Below are positions 35,396 to 44,139 of a stretch of 64,000 nucleotides of DNA, one piece after another. How positions within the stretch are numbered: position 1 is the stretch's first letter; the number at the start of each line of letters is the position of its first letter. Position numbers and translations under genes: made by a program. The stretch comes from JABJGO01 sp963921245 (GTDB lineage Bacteria; Pseudomonadota; Alphaproteobacteria; Rhodospirillales; Casp-alpha2): contig CAWUEY030000001.1 of NCBI GenBank assembly GCA_963921245.4, positions 1,798,001-1,862,000 on the forward strand, given 5' to 3'. The notes under the pieces are model-generated. The model saw nothing but the letters and a program-made list of their open reading frames with translations, ran no database searches and was not told the origin of the DNA.

Positions 35396-35734
35396 ATGAA
35401 CTTAATGAAGATATTCACGACAACGACCTACGAGCGCGCCATTCGTAAGACGATCTCACCGGATTCCCGGAAGGAAATGGAAGCAACTATTGCCGCCGAT
35501 CCTGCTGCTGCCCCGGTCATTCCAGGAACCGGCGGTATCCGCAAGCTTCGCTGGTCCGGGTCCGGACGTGGAAAACGGGGCGGCATTCGAACGATTTACT
35601 TTTACCATGTCGGCCCGGACGCTGTTTATCTTCTGACAGCTTATGCCAAGGCGTCGCAGGAAGACTTGTCGCCGGCTGATAAGAAAGCTTGCGCGAAGTT
35701 AGTCGCCGCGATTAAGAAAGAAGAGGTGTTATGA
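35396..35734 (+). CDS. higB: RelE/HigB-type toxin
   Basis: 112 residues with the RelE/HigB fold pattern: YERAIRK at the N-terminal helix, GIRKLRWSGSGRGKRGGIRTIYFYH and VYLLTAYAKASQEDLS, with a lysine-rich C-terminal helix. These toxins cleave mRNA at the ribosome. The gene overlaps the downstream HTH gene in an ATGA, toxin first, as in the HigBA and NadS-type modules. The start could be 35396 or the internal Met at 35405. Confidence 0.85.
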   Translation: MNLMKIFTTTTYERAIRKTISPDSRKEMEATIAADPAAAPVIPGTGGIRKLRWSGSGRGKRGGIRTIYFYHVGPDAVYLLTAYAKASQEDLSPADKKACAKLVAAIKKEEVL

Positions 35735-36036
35735 TGACCAACCGGACATCAATCGGAAACCAAACCGAAGAAGCTCTGGGCGAGGTTCTCAGCCATGTTC
35801 GTGGCGAAATCGATCTGCCCTGCCGGATTGTCGATGACCCCACGGCGGAACGCATTCGCGCTCTTCGCAAAAGGTTAAAACTCAGCCGCCAGAAGTTTGC
35901 CGATCGTTTCGGCCTAGACGTTCGCGCCCTGCAAGATTGGGAGCAGGGCCGCCGGGTTCCGGATCGGTCGGCACGCGTTCTCCTGACCGTCATTGATCGT
36001 GAACCGGAAGCCGTCGAACGTGCATTGGCGAGCTAA
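35731..36036 (+). CDS. higA: HigA/NadS-type HTH antitoxin
   Basis: 101 residues. An HTH_XRE fold is at about residues 40-90: RIRALRKRLKLSRQKFADRF then LDVRALQDWEQGRRVPDRSARVLL. A flexible N-terminal part carries the probable toxin-binding region (the reverse of the E. coli HigA order is possible). It is coupled to higB by ATGA overlap and would bind the two palindromes upstream of the operon. Confidence 0.85.
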   Translation: MMTNRTSIGNQTEEALGEVLSHVRGEIDLPCRIVDDPTAERIRALRKRLKLSRQKFADRFGLDVRALQDWEQGRRVPDRSARVLLTVIDREPEAVERALAS

Positions 36037-36288
36037 ACAGAACGGTTAAACACTCAGAGAAGAATTCTATCGGCGAAGGGATCTACGGGCGGGTTTTCTC
36101 CAATGGTCTATATTTTCTTAAGGGCTCCCCAGGACCCCGCCAGAGTCTCAAAACACCTAAACCATTACTGGCGTAAACTTCTCCCATGGCGTATACAGTG
36201 TATCCCTTGACGGGCATCCGGCAACGCCTTCGCCGGGCGGCGAAAAAGGGGTTCGAGAAAAAGATTTGGCCCTGAGGGAAGATGTGTC

Positions 36289-37347
36289 ATGAATAAAAAT
36301 CTGGGCGCGGCAAAGAAGGCCAAAAACGATGAGTTCTATACCCAGCTCGTGGATATCGAGAACGAGCTCAGGCACTACAAAAAACATTTCAAGGGCAAAA
36401 CCGTCTATTGCAACTGTGATGACCCGCGCGTCAGCAATTTCTTCCACTATCTCAGCCATAACTTCCAGTTTCTGGGTCTCAGGAAACTGATCACTACGTG
36501 TTACAAGAACCAGGAACCGGACCTGTTCTCGCGCCATGATTGTGAGCGGGCGATTAAGTTGGAATATGACGGGTTTCGGGACGGGGACGCCCTGCCAAGG
36601 GCCGAGGATATCGGCATAACGCCGCTTGAAGGCGACGGCGATTTCCGTAGCCCTGAGTGTATCGACATTCTCAAACAAGCGGATATCGTGGTGACCAACC
36701 CGCCGTTCTCGCTGTTTCGGTCTTACGTGGCGCAATTGATGGAATACGACAAAAAGTTCCTGATCATCGGGAGCAAAAACGCGATTACCTACAAGGAGAT
36801 TTTCCCGCTGATCAAGGGGAATAGGTTGTGGTGCGGCGTTCGACAAATGAGCGGAAGTATTTTTTTTGAAGCTAAAAAGCAAACAATTGATGATATTCTG
36901 AAAAAACACCCCAAGCCCGGTGGCTACTGGAAAGAAGATGGCGGAAAAATCAAAATTGCTCAACCGTGTGTCTGGTTCACCAACTTAGACCATGACAAGC
37001 GGCATGAGGAGCTGATCTTGTACCGTACCTACACGCCGGAGGATTACCCCACTTACGACAACTATAACGCCATTGAGGTGAGCAAGACCTTGGACATCCC
37101 TAAGGATTATGCCGGTGCCATGGGCGTGCCGATTACGTTTCTGGATAAATGGAACCCCGACCAGTTTGAGATTTTGGGAATGACAGATAGGGACAATAAT
37201 TCTGGATTGAAAACAAAGGAGTATACGATACAGGACGCATCAAATCCCGGGGACCTGAATAGGCGAGCCACCATAAAAGTTGACGATGATGAGTATAAGT
37301 CAACCTATGCGCGGATTTTTATCCGCAACAGGGCACTCCAGCCATGA
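36289..37347 (+). CDS. EcoRI-family adenine-specific DNA methyltransferase
   Basis: 352 residues of the EcoRI methylase family (N6-adenine). The start MNKNLGAAKKAKNDEFYTQLVDIENELRHY leads to VYCNCDDPRVSNFFHYL, and the catalytic motif is VVTNPPFSLFRSYV (NPPF, about residue 140). In EcoRI-type systems the partner is a sequence-specific nuclease. Here the next gene overlaps by 4 bp and encodes a DUF262-HNH protein, so it is likely the effector. No ecoRI-like restriction protein is nearby. The recognition site cannot be inferred from sequence alone. Confidence 0.88.
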   Translation: MNKNLGAAKKAKNDEFYTQLVDIENELRHYKKHFKGKTVYCNCDDPRVSNFFHYLSHNFQFLGLRKLITTCYKNQEPDLFSRHDCERAIKLEYDGFRDGDALPRAEDIGITPLEGDGDFRSPECIDILKQADIVVTNPPFSLFRSYVAQLMEYDKKFLIIGSKNAITYKEIFPLIKGNRLWCGVRQMSGSIFFEAKKQTIDDILKKHPKPGGYWKEDGGKIKIAQPCVWFTNLDHDKRHEELILYRTYTPEDYPTYDNYNAIEVSKTLDIPKDYAGAMGVPITFLDKWNPDQFEILGMTDRDNNSGLKTKEYTIQDASNPGDLNRRATIKVDDDEYKSTYARIFIRNRALQP

Positions 37348-38432
37348 AGATCGTGGAACGGAAGCTGAGCGTCCGCGACCTGGTCGCGGGCTACAGCGAT
37401 GACGGGGACGGCGGTGTTAGGGGATATGGCGGCAAGCTTGATATCCGGCCAGCCTATCAACGGGAATTCGTCTATGACGCCCGGCAACGTGACGCCGTGA
37501 TCAAGACTATTCGCGACGGCCTTCCCCTCAACACCATGTATTGGGCCGATATTGGCGGGGCGCGGTTCGAGATCATTGACGGCCAGCAGCGCACCCTCTC
37601 GGTTTGTCAATACGTGGCGGGCGCTTTTTCCATTGAGGGCATGGCTTTCCACAACCTGCAAGCCGACGAGCAAGAGCAGATCCTGAACTATGAGCTCATG
37701 GTCTATGTCTGTTCCGGCACGGATAGCCAAAAGCTGGCGTGGTTCAAGGTCATCAATATCGCCGGTGCGGTGCTGAGCACCCAAGAGCTCCGAAACGCGG
37801 TCTACCACGGGCCCTGGGTGTCGGCTGCAAAGAAGTATTTCAGTCGCCCAAACTGTCCGGCCTATGGGATTGGCAGCAAATACCTGAGAGGGTCCCCGAT
37901 CCGCCAGGACTACCTTGAGACAGCGATTAAGTGGATCATCAATAACGATGACCCGGTTGAAAAATACATGTCGGATCACCAACACGATAGCAGCGCGGCT
38001 GCGCTATGGGACCACTTCTGTTCTGTCATCGATTGGGTGCAGGCGACGTTTCCTGGTTACCGCAAGGAGATGAAGGGCGTTGCCTGGGGGCCGCTCTACA
38101 ACCAATTCAAAGCCGCTGATCTGAACCCTGAGACGCTTGAGAGAGAGGTCTCGCGCCTTTTCATGGATGATGACGTGACAAGGAAAGCGGGCGTCTATCC
38201 CTATGTGTTGGACGGCGATGAACGACACCTGAGCATTCGGGCTTTCTCTGTGGCTATGAAAGCAGAGGCGTTTGAGCGCCAGGGCGGGGTTTGCCCAGCG
38301 TGTAAAGAGCGCTTTAGAGCCGATCAGATGGAAGGCGATCACATTGACCCATGGCACGAAGGCGGCAAGACAGTTGCCGCAAACTGTCAGATGCTGTGCA
38401 AGCCCTGCAACCGCCGAAAATCAGGCCGCTAA
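37344..38432 (+). CDS. DUF262 plus HNH endonuclease protein, partner of the methyltransferase
   Basis: 362 residues. The N-terminal DUF262 domain carries RPAYQREFVYDARQRDAVIKTI and the ParB-like QQRTLSVCQYV with Asp-Gly-Gln-Gln-Arg (DGQQR), typical of the GmrSD/SspE/DndB-related family, often a nucleotide-binding module. The C-terminal HNH has GGVCPACKERFRADQMEGDHIDPWHEGG and a second CxxC (CKPCNRR), with His-Asn-His replaced by DHIDPW/N. ATG overlaps the methyltransferase stop as ATGA, so the two are translationally coupled. A nuclease that discriminates modified DNA is a reasonable inference. Confidence 0.88.
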   Translation: MKIVERKLSVRDLVAGYSDDGDGGVRGYGGKLDIRPAYQREFVYDARQRDAVIKTIRDGLPLNTMYWADIGGARFEIIDGQQRTLSVCQYVAGAFSIEGMAFHNLQADEQEQILNYELMVYVCSGTDSQKLAWFKVINIAGAVLSTQELRNAVYHGPWVSAAKKYFSRPNCPAYGIGSKYLRGSPIRQDYLETAIKWIINNDDPVEKYMSDHQHDSSAAALWDHFCSVIDWVQATFPGYRKEMKGVAWGPLYNQFKAADLNPETLEREVSRLFMDDDVTRKAGVYPYVLDGDERHLSIRAFSVAMKAEAFERQGGVCPACKERFRADQMEGDHIDPWHEGGKTVAANCQMLCKPCNRRKSGR

Positions 38433-38452
38433 ATCGGGTGAAGACGATGAAG

Positions 38453-38482
38453 GCCAAGGCCCCCGATATGGGGGCCTTTGGC
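38453..38482. terminator. Hairpin between DUF262-HNH gene and integrase
   Basis: GGCCCCC-GATAT-GGGGGCC with an outer GCCAA/TTTGGC, located between the convergent genes. It has no clear T run beyond TTTGG, but could end both transcripts. Confidence 0.5.
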
Positions 38483-38484
38483 TG

Positions 38485-39525
38485 TTATCTCAGGTTCTGA
38501 ATGACATCTCTCGCCCGGTTCGGCATGAACCCTCGGTATCGTAATGTCATCGACACATCGAAGTGTCCCATCATGTCCCGCAAGTCACCCAAATCCGCGC
38601 CCGCCTGGGCCGCCAGATATGCGAAGGTATGGCGCAGGTCGTGAATGCGTAGCGGCTCTGAGCCGATATACACGCAACCAGCATCCAGTATCCTGCCCAG
38701 GTACATTCCAGCAGCCCCACTGGAATTCCACGGCTCACCCCTTGGTCCATTGATTATGAGCGCCTGTCTGTTGTTCCTTTGCCGTACCGGCTTGAATAGT
38801 CGGTCCAATCCGGAACTGATCGGCACGGTTCTGGTTCTGGTTTTGCCGTTCACTTTCTTTTTCACGATGATATTGTCGCTCATCACGTCCCTGACACGAA
38901 GACGCAACATCTCCGAAAGGCGAAGCCCCGCATCTATCAGGACGGTAAAAGCAAGCAGATAGTCAGGATAGTTAACCTCAACCCAATCCAAAAAAGCAGT
39001 CGCCTCATCGACATCGAAGTGCACGTCTCTCTCATCATCGACGATAATCTTCGGAACCTTAGCGACATTCGTCGCCCACCTCATTGCAATGGCGTGGCGA
39101 AGTATAGATGTCACCGTTTTGAAGTACCGTTTGCATGTGTTCGGAGCGCACTCAGGCCACTCAGTTTCCATGTAGTCCAAGAATATCTCGGTTGTCAGGT
39201 CTTCAACCCTCATGTCACCCCACGCATCAATGTGTCTTTCAATTCTATTGATAACACCCGTTGTGATCTTTCCTTCTCTGATCTTGAGCCGCATGTAGCT
39301 TTCAGCAGCTCGTTGGAAGGTGTCTTTTGGAGTGCTGCCCTCGGCGACATATGTTCCCTCGACAATTTTCATTTCAATCTGTTTGGCAATACGCTCTGCC
39401 TCTACCTTCATGTCGTTTGTCGCTGGATATTCTGTCGCCTTTCGTACGCGTGTTCGCAGGTAGGTTCCGTAGATATGCCACGAACCATCCCTCGCGATGA
39501 CTTGCAGTCCTTTACTTGCTGGCAT
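38485..39525 (-). CDS. Tyrosine-family site-specific integrase
   Basis: 346 residues from ATG 39525, chosen because it sits behind the shared element leader (AAAAGGACAAATCACATG); the longer frame to 39543 begins inside that leader. The catalytic box is seen as DAGLRLSEMLRLRVRDV (first Arg), HDLRHTFAYLAAQAG (His-x-x-Arg), MMGHFDVSMTLRYRGF (His/Tyr). An arm-type N-terminal domain with a SAM-like core precedes it. It would excise the element between the 99-bp att repeats. Unusually, it is 5.1 kb from attL, transcribed toward it. Confidence 0.93.
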   Translation of the reverse strand: MPASKGLQVIARDGSWHIYGTYLRTRVRKATEYPATNDMKVEAERIAKQIEMKIVEGTYVAEGSTPKDTFQRAAESYMRLKIREGKITTGVINRIERHIDAWGDMRVEDLTTEIFLDYMETEWPECAPNTCKRYFKTVTSILRHAIAMRWATNVAKVPKIIVDDERDVHFDVDEATAFLDWVEVNYPDYLLAFTVLIDAGLRLSEMLRLRVRDVMSDNIIVKKKVNGKTRTRTVPISSGLDRLFKPVRQRNNRQALIINGPRGEPWNSSGAAGMYLGRILDAGCVYIGSEPLRIHDLRHTFAYLAAQAGADLGDLRDMMGHFDVSMTLRYRGFMPNRARDVIQNLR

Positions 39526-39559
39526 GTGATTTGTCCTTTTCACTTGATTGGTTGTTTAT

Positions 39560-40054
39560 CTATCTTGTTTTTTGTCGCACCCGTTTTGTTACCTCCATGT
39601 ATTTTGATGGATCTTCCCACCAGTCCTTTGGCAGTGATGTGATTTCGTAATACCGCTCAGGGTCAATGCCACGGAAGACGCGGTCAAACCTGGCAAAGAT
39701 GTGCGTCCTTGAGTTTCCGCCAATTTTGGCCGCAATGCCGCGCACATGCACCTTGGCGGTGCTCAAAGTGCATTCCATGCAATCGGCGATAACAGGATTA
39801 CTGTAACCGGCCAGCACAAGTTGAAGCGCGGCATTTTGTTTGAGGCTAAGCCTTTTAAAGAGCGAAACACCGGCCAACACTTCAATGTCGTCATAATTGG
39901 CGAACGATTCGATTGTATTGTGCGATCTCACGCCGATAATTTCGGTCAATATGCTCATTAGCAGCTCAACCTTGGTCTCAAGTTCTATTATTCTCGTTTG
40001 ATACATGCTGACGGTGTAGTCCTTGAACAATGTATCAATATCTTTTGGCATCAT
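39560..40054 (-). CDS. LuxR-type HTH DNA-binding protein
   Basis: 164 residues. The N-terminal half is helical (coiled-coil-like RIIELETKVELLMSIL). Residues 80-140 hold a LuxR-type HTH: LSLKQNAALQLVLAGYSNPV then STAKVHVRGIAAKIGGNSRT. There is no receiver or autoinducer domain. It ends the long leftward operon that holds the VWA and AAA genes, and lies next to the integrase, so it may regulate the element's switch. The role is inferred from position. Confidence 0.75.
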   Translation of the reverse strand: MMPKDIDTLFKDYTVSMYQTRIIELETKVELLMSILTEIIGVRSHNTIESFANYDDIEVLAGVSLFKRLSLKQNAALQLVLAGYSNPVIADCMECTLSTAKVHVRGIAAKIGGNSRTHIFARFDRVFRGIDPERYYEITSLPKDWWEDPSKYMEVTKRVRQKTR

Positions 40055-40134
40055 GGTTTCCTTCCAGTTTGGATAAAGCGATATGGGTCTGGCATACCAT
40101 TATATCGCCGAAGATGCCTTTTGCTTCTTTTCTC

Positions 40135-40152
40135 GGGCATGTAAACATGCCC
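40135..40152. promoter_or_regulatory. GGGCATG hairpin in the leader of the LuxR-type gene
   Basis: GGGCATG-TAAA-CATGCCC, a 7-bp perfect palindrome about 80 bases before the LuxR-type start. Could be an operator or attenuator. Confidence 0.45.
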
Positions 40153-40180
40153 TGGCAGGCAGCGGTATCAATAGCCCCTC

Positions 40181-40246
40181 TCAGCCGCCTGTGTCAGTCC
40201 CTTGATTTATACACAACACAGTCTTACACTTTCGTCTCGATCGCAT
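40181..40246 (-). CDS. Possible 21-residue peptide behind the shared element leader
   Basis: ATG at 40246 follows GAGGACAAATCACATG, the same leader as several other genes of this element, and reads MRSRRKCKTVLCINQGTDTG and one more residue before TGA. Basic, with two cysteines. Its leader is its only support; it may be a remnant of a duplicated leader rather than a true gene. Confidence 0.35.
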   Translation of the reverse strand: MRSRRKCKTVLCINQGTDTGG

Positions 40247-40315
40247 GTGATTTGTCCTCATGTGTGATTGGTTGGGGTTGGCGAGGCAGCGTTCATTCAT
40301 TGCCTCGCCAATCTT

Positions 40316-40846
40316 TTAGGCGGCTTTTGGATCCGGTGCATCTTCATGCGGCACCCCGCAGTTCTTTACCATGCAATCAATGGCCTCAGCCATGCTGTCG
40401 AATGTTCCGATAGCTTCGACACCCTCAATCGATTTCATACCGCCCCATGGCATATCCAAATTAACTGCCTCGCTATCAGACGCTCTTCTCATGAGCCACA
40501 CTTTTTTGTCTCTGCCCTTGGTGGACATCAGGATGATCTGGCCTTTTGCTAACACAGCCAAGCCATTGCGATTGACGAATTCGCCCACCAGTGCATAACC
40601 GTTTGGCTTCCTGTTGGTGTCAACACCGGTCACATGCTTCATCCATGTGCCACAGCCGCCGCTCCCCCTGCCCTGGCCAGGTGGTATCTGGTTGCTTTCC
40701 AGTGGGGTGGCAGCGTTCAGATCGACGATGCCCCAGTTCTGTCCGTCTTTGGCGCGACTGTTCATCTCGTCAATAAGTATCATGCTTACCGTGCGAACCT
40801 CCTTGTCGCTCATTCCAGTCAGCACCTTCTTGATCATGTCTAGCAT
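40316..40846 (-). CDS. Hypothetical phage-element protein (176 residues)
   Basis: 176 residues from ATG 40846 (GAGGAG 9 bases upstream). The N-terminal helix (MLDMIKKVLTGMSDKEVRTV) leads to a glycine-rich loop (GQGRGSGGCGTWMKHV), then a beta-rich part (GYALVGEFVNRNGLAVLAKG, MSTKGRDKKVWLMRR), then helical EGVEAIGTFDSMAEAIDCMVKN, common in element-borne small proteins with an unknown role. Conserved-looking but not recognised. It lies downstream of the 85-residue gene in the leftward operon. Confidence 0.6.
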   Translation of the reverse strand: MLDMIKKVLTGMSDKEVRTVSMILIDEMNSRAKDGQNWGIVDLNAATPLESNQIPPGQGRGSGGCGTWMKHVTGVDTNRKPNGYALVGEFVNRNGLAVLAKGQIILMSTKGRDKKVWLMRRASDSEAVNLDMPWGGMKSIEGVEAIGTFDSMAEAIDCMVKNCGVPHEDAPDPKAA

Positions 40847-40860
40847 CTTGCTTCTCCTCG

Positions 40861-41118
40861 TTAATCGTTATTGTAAAATGGAGGCCATGCTTCTTTTTTC
40901 AGGCGGTCGCGCACTTTGTTCATGTATTCGACCGTTCGATTGACCAATGCCTGCCATCTGTTGCGATCATCCAGAAATTTCCCCAGACCAAAGACTGTGA
41001 TGTCTGCTAGGTTGGGTCGCGGCCTGTCGATGACATAGCTGGTGTATGTGCCATCGGCGTGAACAACGAGAATGGCGTCGCCATCCCTGATGGTGAGCCT
41101 GTCGGTGAGTGTTGTCAT
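40861..41118 (-). CDS. Hypothetical phage-element protein (85 residues)
   Basis: 85 residues. The ATG overlaps the stop of the previous gene (ATGA) and has AGGAAA upstream. It starts MTTLTDRLTIRDGDAILVVHADG, a beta-rich part, then turns helical (WQALVNRTVEYMNKVRDRLKKE). Unrecognised. Coupling shows it is really translated in the operon. Confidence 0.6.
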   Translation of the reverse strand: MTTLTDRLTIRDGDAILVVHADGTYTSYVIDRPRPNLADITVFGLGKFLDDRNRWQALVNRTVEYMNKVRDRLKKEAWPPFYNND

Positions 41119-41561
41119 GGTGTTGCTTTCCTGCGCTTATCAGTCACCAGGATTTGACGGTAATCGCCAGTCTCTCTGTCTAGGAGGTGGCACATAGCGA
41201 ATGCCCTCATGGTGGCAAACTTGAATTGATTGCTGGCCTCTGCACCCCAGATAATGTTGTGCTTCTCCAGAACCTCAGCGATGTGAACACTGATCCGATC
41301 AACGGCATCCTCCGCCACGTCCATCGACATTCTGGCGTACTGTCCATCAATCTCCATGGGCAACGTCAGGTCAACGTCGGCCACCTCATACCTCGCTTCA
41401 CCCCTTGGCAGGAAGCTGTCGATCTCAAGTGTGCACCTTTTCTTCCTAGCGGGTGGATCATTCTTCACCTTCGGTGTAGATGTTCTTTGTCTGTCGCTGC
41501 CGACCAACAGATCTTCGGTCATTGATCTGGCGGCAGCCTCTGCAACTTTGTCCGTTTTCAT
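41115..41561 (-). CDS. Hypothetical phage-element protein (148 residues)
   Basis: 148 residues, started at 41561 because the leader AGAAAGGACAAATCACATG precedes it; the 161-residue frame begins inside that leader. The middle (RYEVADVDLTLPMEIDGQYA, RISVHIAEVLEKHN) is conserved-looking, and a lysine-rich segment carries KVKNDPPARKKRCTLE. No family assigned. It has an ATGA overlap with the next gene. Confidence 0.6.
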   Translation of the reverse strand: MKTDKVAEAAARSMTEDLLVGSDRQRTSTPKVKNDPPARKKRCTLEIDSFLPRGEARYEVADVDLTLPMEIDGQYARMSMDVAEDAVDRISVHIAEVLEKHNIIWGAEASNQFKFATMRAFAMCHLLDRETGDYRQILVTDKRRKATP

Positions 41562-41623
41562 GTGATTTGTCCTTTCTGATTGGTTGGGGTTAGCGTACAA
41601 GAAGACGCTATTGATGCGGTCGG

Positions 41624-41809
41624 TTAGTAGGGAGTTTCCTCGAGAGAGACCGCATCGTCGCAGCCTTCACAGTGCTCGCCGCCCCGGATCGCGCAGACCC
41701 CCCACATCTGTAACTCAGGGTTCCAGGTAGCGAAGGCATCACGTTTTACGTCTTGGCCGCGCCACCGACTGCAAATGATTGCGATTGGTGGTTCCGGCAT
41801 TAAGTTCAT
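41624..41809 (-). CDS. Small cysteine-containing phage-type protein (61 residues)
   Basis: 61 residues resembling small phage proteins with a DAFATWN core and CEGC near the end: RDAFATWNPELQMWGVCAI and HCEGCDDAVSLEETPY. The cysteines may bind zinc. AAAGGA is 8 bases before the ATG. Its start lies inside the next gene upstream, an overlap of 71 bp in another frame. Confidence 0.65.
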   Translation of the reverse strand: MNLMPEPPIAIICSRWRGQDVKRDAFATWNPELQMWGVCAIRGGEHCEGCDDAVSLEETPY

Positions 41810-41966
41810 GTGCCAGTTCCTTTATGCCTGCGTAGTTGCGCTTTCGTACACCCCGGCTTTTTGCCAACTTGGCAACCCGGAGCCAGAAGCTGACCGGTTT
41901 TCCCGGCAAGAGCCTGAACCACTCAGCCGGGATTACCGTCGTCGGTCGTTTTGGTTTATGCCACAC
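41739..41966 (-). CDS. Small basic protein (75 residues)
   Basis: 75 residues from a GTG at 41966 with AAGGAG 7 bases upstream. Basic, starting MWHKPKRPTTVIPAEWFRLL; a helical part KLAKSRGVRKRNYAGIKELA follows. The start overlaps the VWA stop by 11 bp and its end overlaps the 61-residue gene. The strong ribosome site and overlaps favour a real gene. Function unknown. Confidence 0.55.
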   Translation of the reverse strand: MWHKPKRPTTVIPAEWFRLLPGKPVSFWLRVAKLAKSRGVRKRNYAGIKELAHELNAGTTNRNHLQSVARPRRKT

Positions 41967-44094
41967 TCTTCACGCTCCTTCTGTCTGAAGAGACCAACAG
42001 GTCTCCATTGTCGATATGGAAATCATCGCCCAACAGGGTAGTGGCGACCTGATCCATGATGTTCTTGGCTACGTCATCGATGTCATGGACGATGGCATAC
42101 TTGGGGTAGAGGTGACGTGGACCATCGTGCATGATGCCAAGACCAATCATTTCGCACCCTTCATTGATGCAGTATTGGATGGCATCGCGTGTGAACTGTT
42201 GCTGCTGCGGGCAGCCGAAATCCCCGCGCCACTTCGGCTCACCATCAGTCAGCACGAGCATGACCTTGCGTTTTTCCGGCCTTAACTTGAGACGATCCCA
42301 CTGCATCAGAATGGCGGGACCATCAGGTGTGAGGCCGGAACATGCCTCCATCACCCCGCCCATGGTGGTCCGGCACTGGCGAAGACGTTCATCAAATGAC
42401 TTGAGTACATACAGATCAGTCGGACCAATGCGAACGTATCCAATATTGCCGCGCCGGTGAAGGGCATTCATTTTCTTCGATATATGCCGCTGCGCCGCAA
42501 AACCCGACACCTCGAACGCAATGTCCATAGGATCGAGAACCTCAGCCAGAGCGACCATTGCTTGCGCCGCCACCCTCATGCGCTTCTCTTTCATGCTATG
42601 GGAGCAGTCGACCAGGATTGCAAGCGCCGTATTCAGCCCATCGCAGGGTTGCTTCTGTTTGTAGATGTTGCGCTTGCCCTGGATGATGGCGCTTGGTGCC
42701 CGGCGGCTGAGCTTGCCCCGGCGTTTGCCACCCTCATAGTCATCGTTTTCCCTGGCAGCGAGTGCCCGTTCCAACTTGCGACGCATGGTCCCCACACGAG
42801 AGCCGCATTCAAGCATGAGCTCTCGATAAATCACGCTGTTGTGGTCCTGGGTTATCATGGCGGGCATCCTGTGTTGCTCGCCATCGGTGTCCCGGTGTAC
42901 CGAGCGGGCGGTGAAGGCAAAGTCATCAGCTCTGGTCAGTACACGGTGTCCACCAAGCGAACTACCCCCGCCATGGTGTTCCGCCATCAAATCAGCAACA
43001 GCCTGATTCAGGTTGGGGTTCGCTGGTTTGACACCCAGCTCAGCCTCGCTGGGGGGTGCTGACTGTGACTCCGGGGGCCCGCCCACATGCTGAGAGCCTG
43101 ATTTTGATCCTTCCTGGCCTGCATCTTCTGGTTTTTCCTTTTCTGAGCCCGCTGCCTGCGAGTCCTCCTTCTCAGCTTCCGATCCCTGAGCTTTTGACGA
43201 TAAGCCTGATTCCCTCTCTGTTGGCTCAGGTTTCTCTCCCCCCTCGCCTTTTTCTGACGTTTTTACTTGCTCATCATTTTGTGCCGGACCCTTCTGATTA
43301 GCTTGCTGGTTGGGTTCTTCCCGGTCAGGCCTGGACCTGTCTTCTTCAATGGCTTCCGTCGCCAGCATCTTGGCCAGCGTCATGCCATCACGGCATCCCT
43401 TCAATGTCTTGCGGCGGTTGATCCTGCCTACACCAGTAACACCGGTCTCAAGGCCCATCACCGCATCCACCCATTTGTTGATGGTGGTGAGCATCTCGTC
43501 TGGCAGTGTGCCAAGGGCAGCGTCGATGAGTGGCGAACTGTATCCGATGCGCTTGCGTCCAGCCCATGTCAATGCGATAGGACCGATCCGCTTGAACTCT
43601 TTGGACATGTCGGGGTCGTTGCGATACGCGTTATCCAGGTAATGTTTGGCAGCCCATTCGGCTGTCTGGTCAAGTGATCCCTGCATACCGGCATACAACC
43701 TGGTCCCGCCATGCTCGATGCGTACATCTTCGACGGCCTGACAGAATGCCTCTGCCAGGTGCTGGCCCTCTTGTTTAAGGCGAGCCAGCTCAGGCGTACA
43801 GTTTTTGAAGTCGGTCATTACGTTATGCAATGCTTCATGATATGAGAAGCCACGACCCACACCAACCTGTCGCTTGGTTAGTAGTTTACCGTCATCATTC
43901 TTTGGTAGGATCACGAGGTTGCCATCGGTACAGGCTTGCTCGCCTGCAAAGATCACATCGAGGTTCATGTTCTTGCCAATGGTGCGGATGGCGCTGGTAA
44001 CGCCATCCTCCCATTCACGAGCCGTTATCATTGGTCGATCAAGGCTTTTGTCTTCCACGTAATTGTCGAGTGGGTTGCTCATTTTAATCTCCAA
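41956..44094 (-). CDS. VWA-domain protein, CobT-like
   Basis: 712 residues. The N-terminal 240 residues are helical. Residues 248-355 are a very charged E/K/S/P/Q linker. The last 220 residues are a von Willebrand A domain with MIDAS motif LAILVDCSHSMKEKRM (DxSxS), a later GGVMEACSG and LVLTDGEPKW. The layout (helical, charged linker, VWA) is the CobT type, the partner of CobS in aerobic cobaltochelatase, but the window has no cobN or other cobalamin genes. It is next to a CobS-like AAA gene; such AAA-VWA pairs in phage elements are remodelling systems of unknown target. Confidence 0.85.
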   Translation of the reverse strand: MEIKMSNPLDNYVEDKSLDRPMITAREWEDGVTSAIRTIGKNMNLDVIFAGEQACTDGNLVILPKNDDGKLLTKRQVGVGRGFSYHEALHNVMTDFKNCTPELARLKQEGQHLAEAFCQAVEDVRIEHGGTRLYAGMQGSLDQTAEWAAKHYLDNAYRNDPDMSKEFKRIGPIALTWAGRKRIGYSSPLIDAALGTLPDEMLTTINKWVDAVMGLETGVTGVGRINRRKTLKGCRDGMTLAKMLATEAIEEDRSRPDREEPNQQANQKGPAQNDEQVKTSEKGEGGEKPEPTERESGLSSKAQGSEAEKEDSQAAGSEKEKPEDAGQEGSKSGSQHVGGPPESQSAPPSEAELGVKPANPNLNQAVADLMAEHHGGGSSLGGHRVLTRADDFAFTARSVHRDTDGEQHRMPAMITQDHNSVIYRELMLECGSRVGTMRRKLERALAARENDDYEGGKRRGKLSRRAPSAIIQGKRNIYKQKQPCDGLNTALAILVDCSHSMKEKRMRVAAQAMVALAEVLDPMDIAFEVSGFAAQRHISKKMNALHRRGNIGYVRIGPTDLYVLKSFDERLRQCRTTMGGVMEACSGLTPDGPAILMQWDRLKLRPEKRKVMLVLTDGEPKWRGDFGCPQQQQFTRDAIQYCINEGCEMIGLGIMHDGPRHLYPKYAIVHDIDDVAKNIMDQVATTLLGDDFHIDNGDLLVSSDRRSVKSVA

Positions 44095-44139
44095 TAAGAT
44101 TGGTCAGGAAGTCGAGGACGAGTTGTATGATCAGTTCCA

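Noticed and set aside
36157..36963. 268-residue frame on the minus strand
   Set aside because: It is the antisense of the methyltransferase gene, whose frame carries the known motifs.
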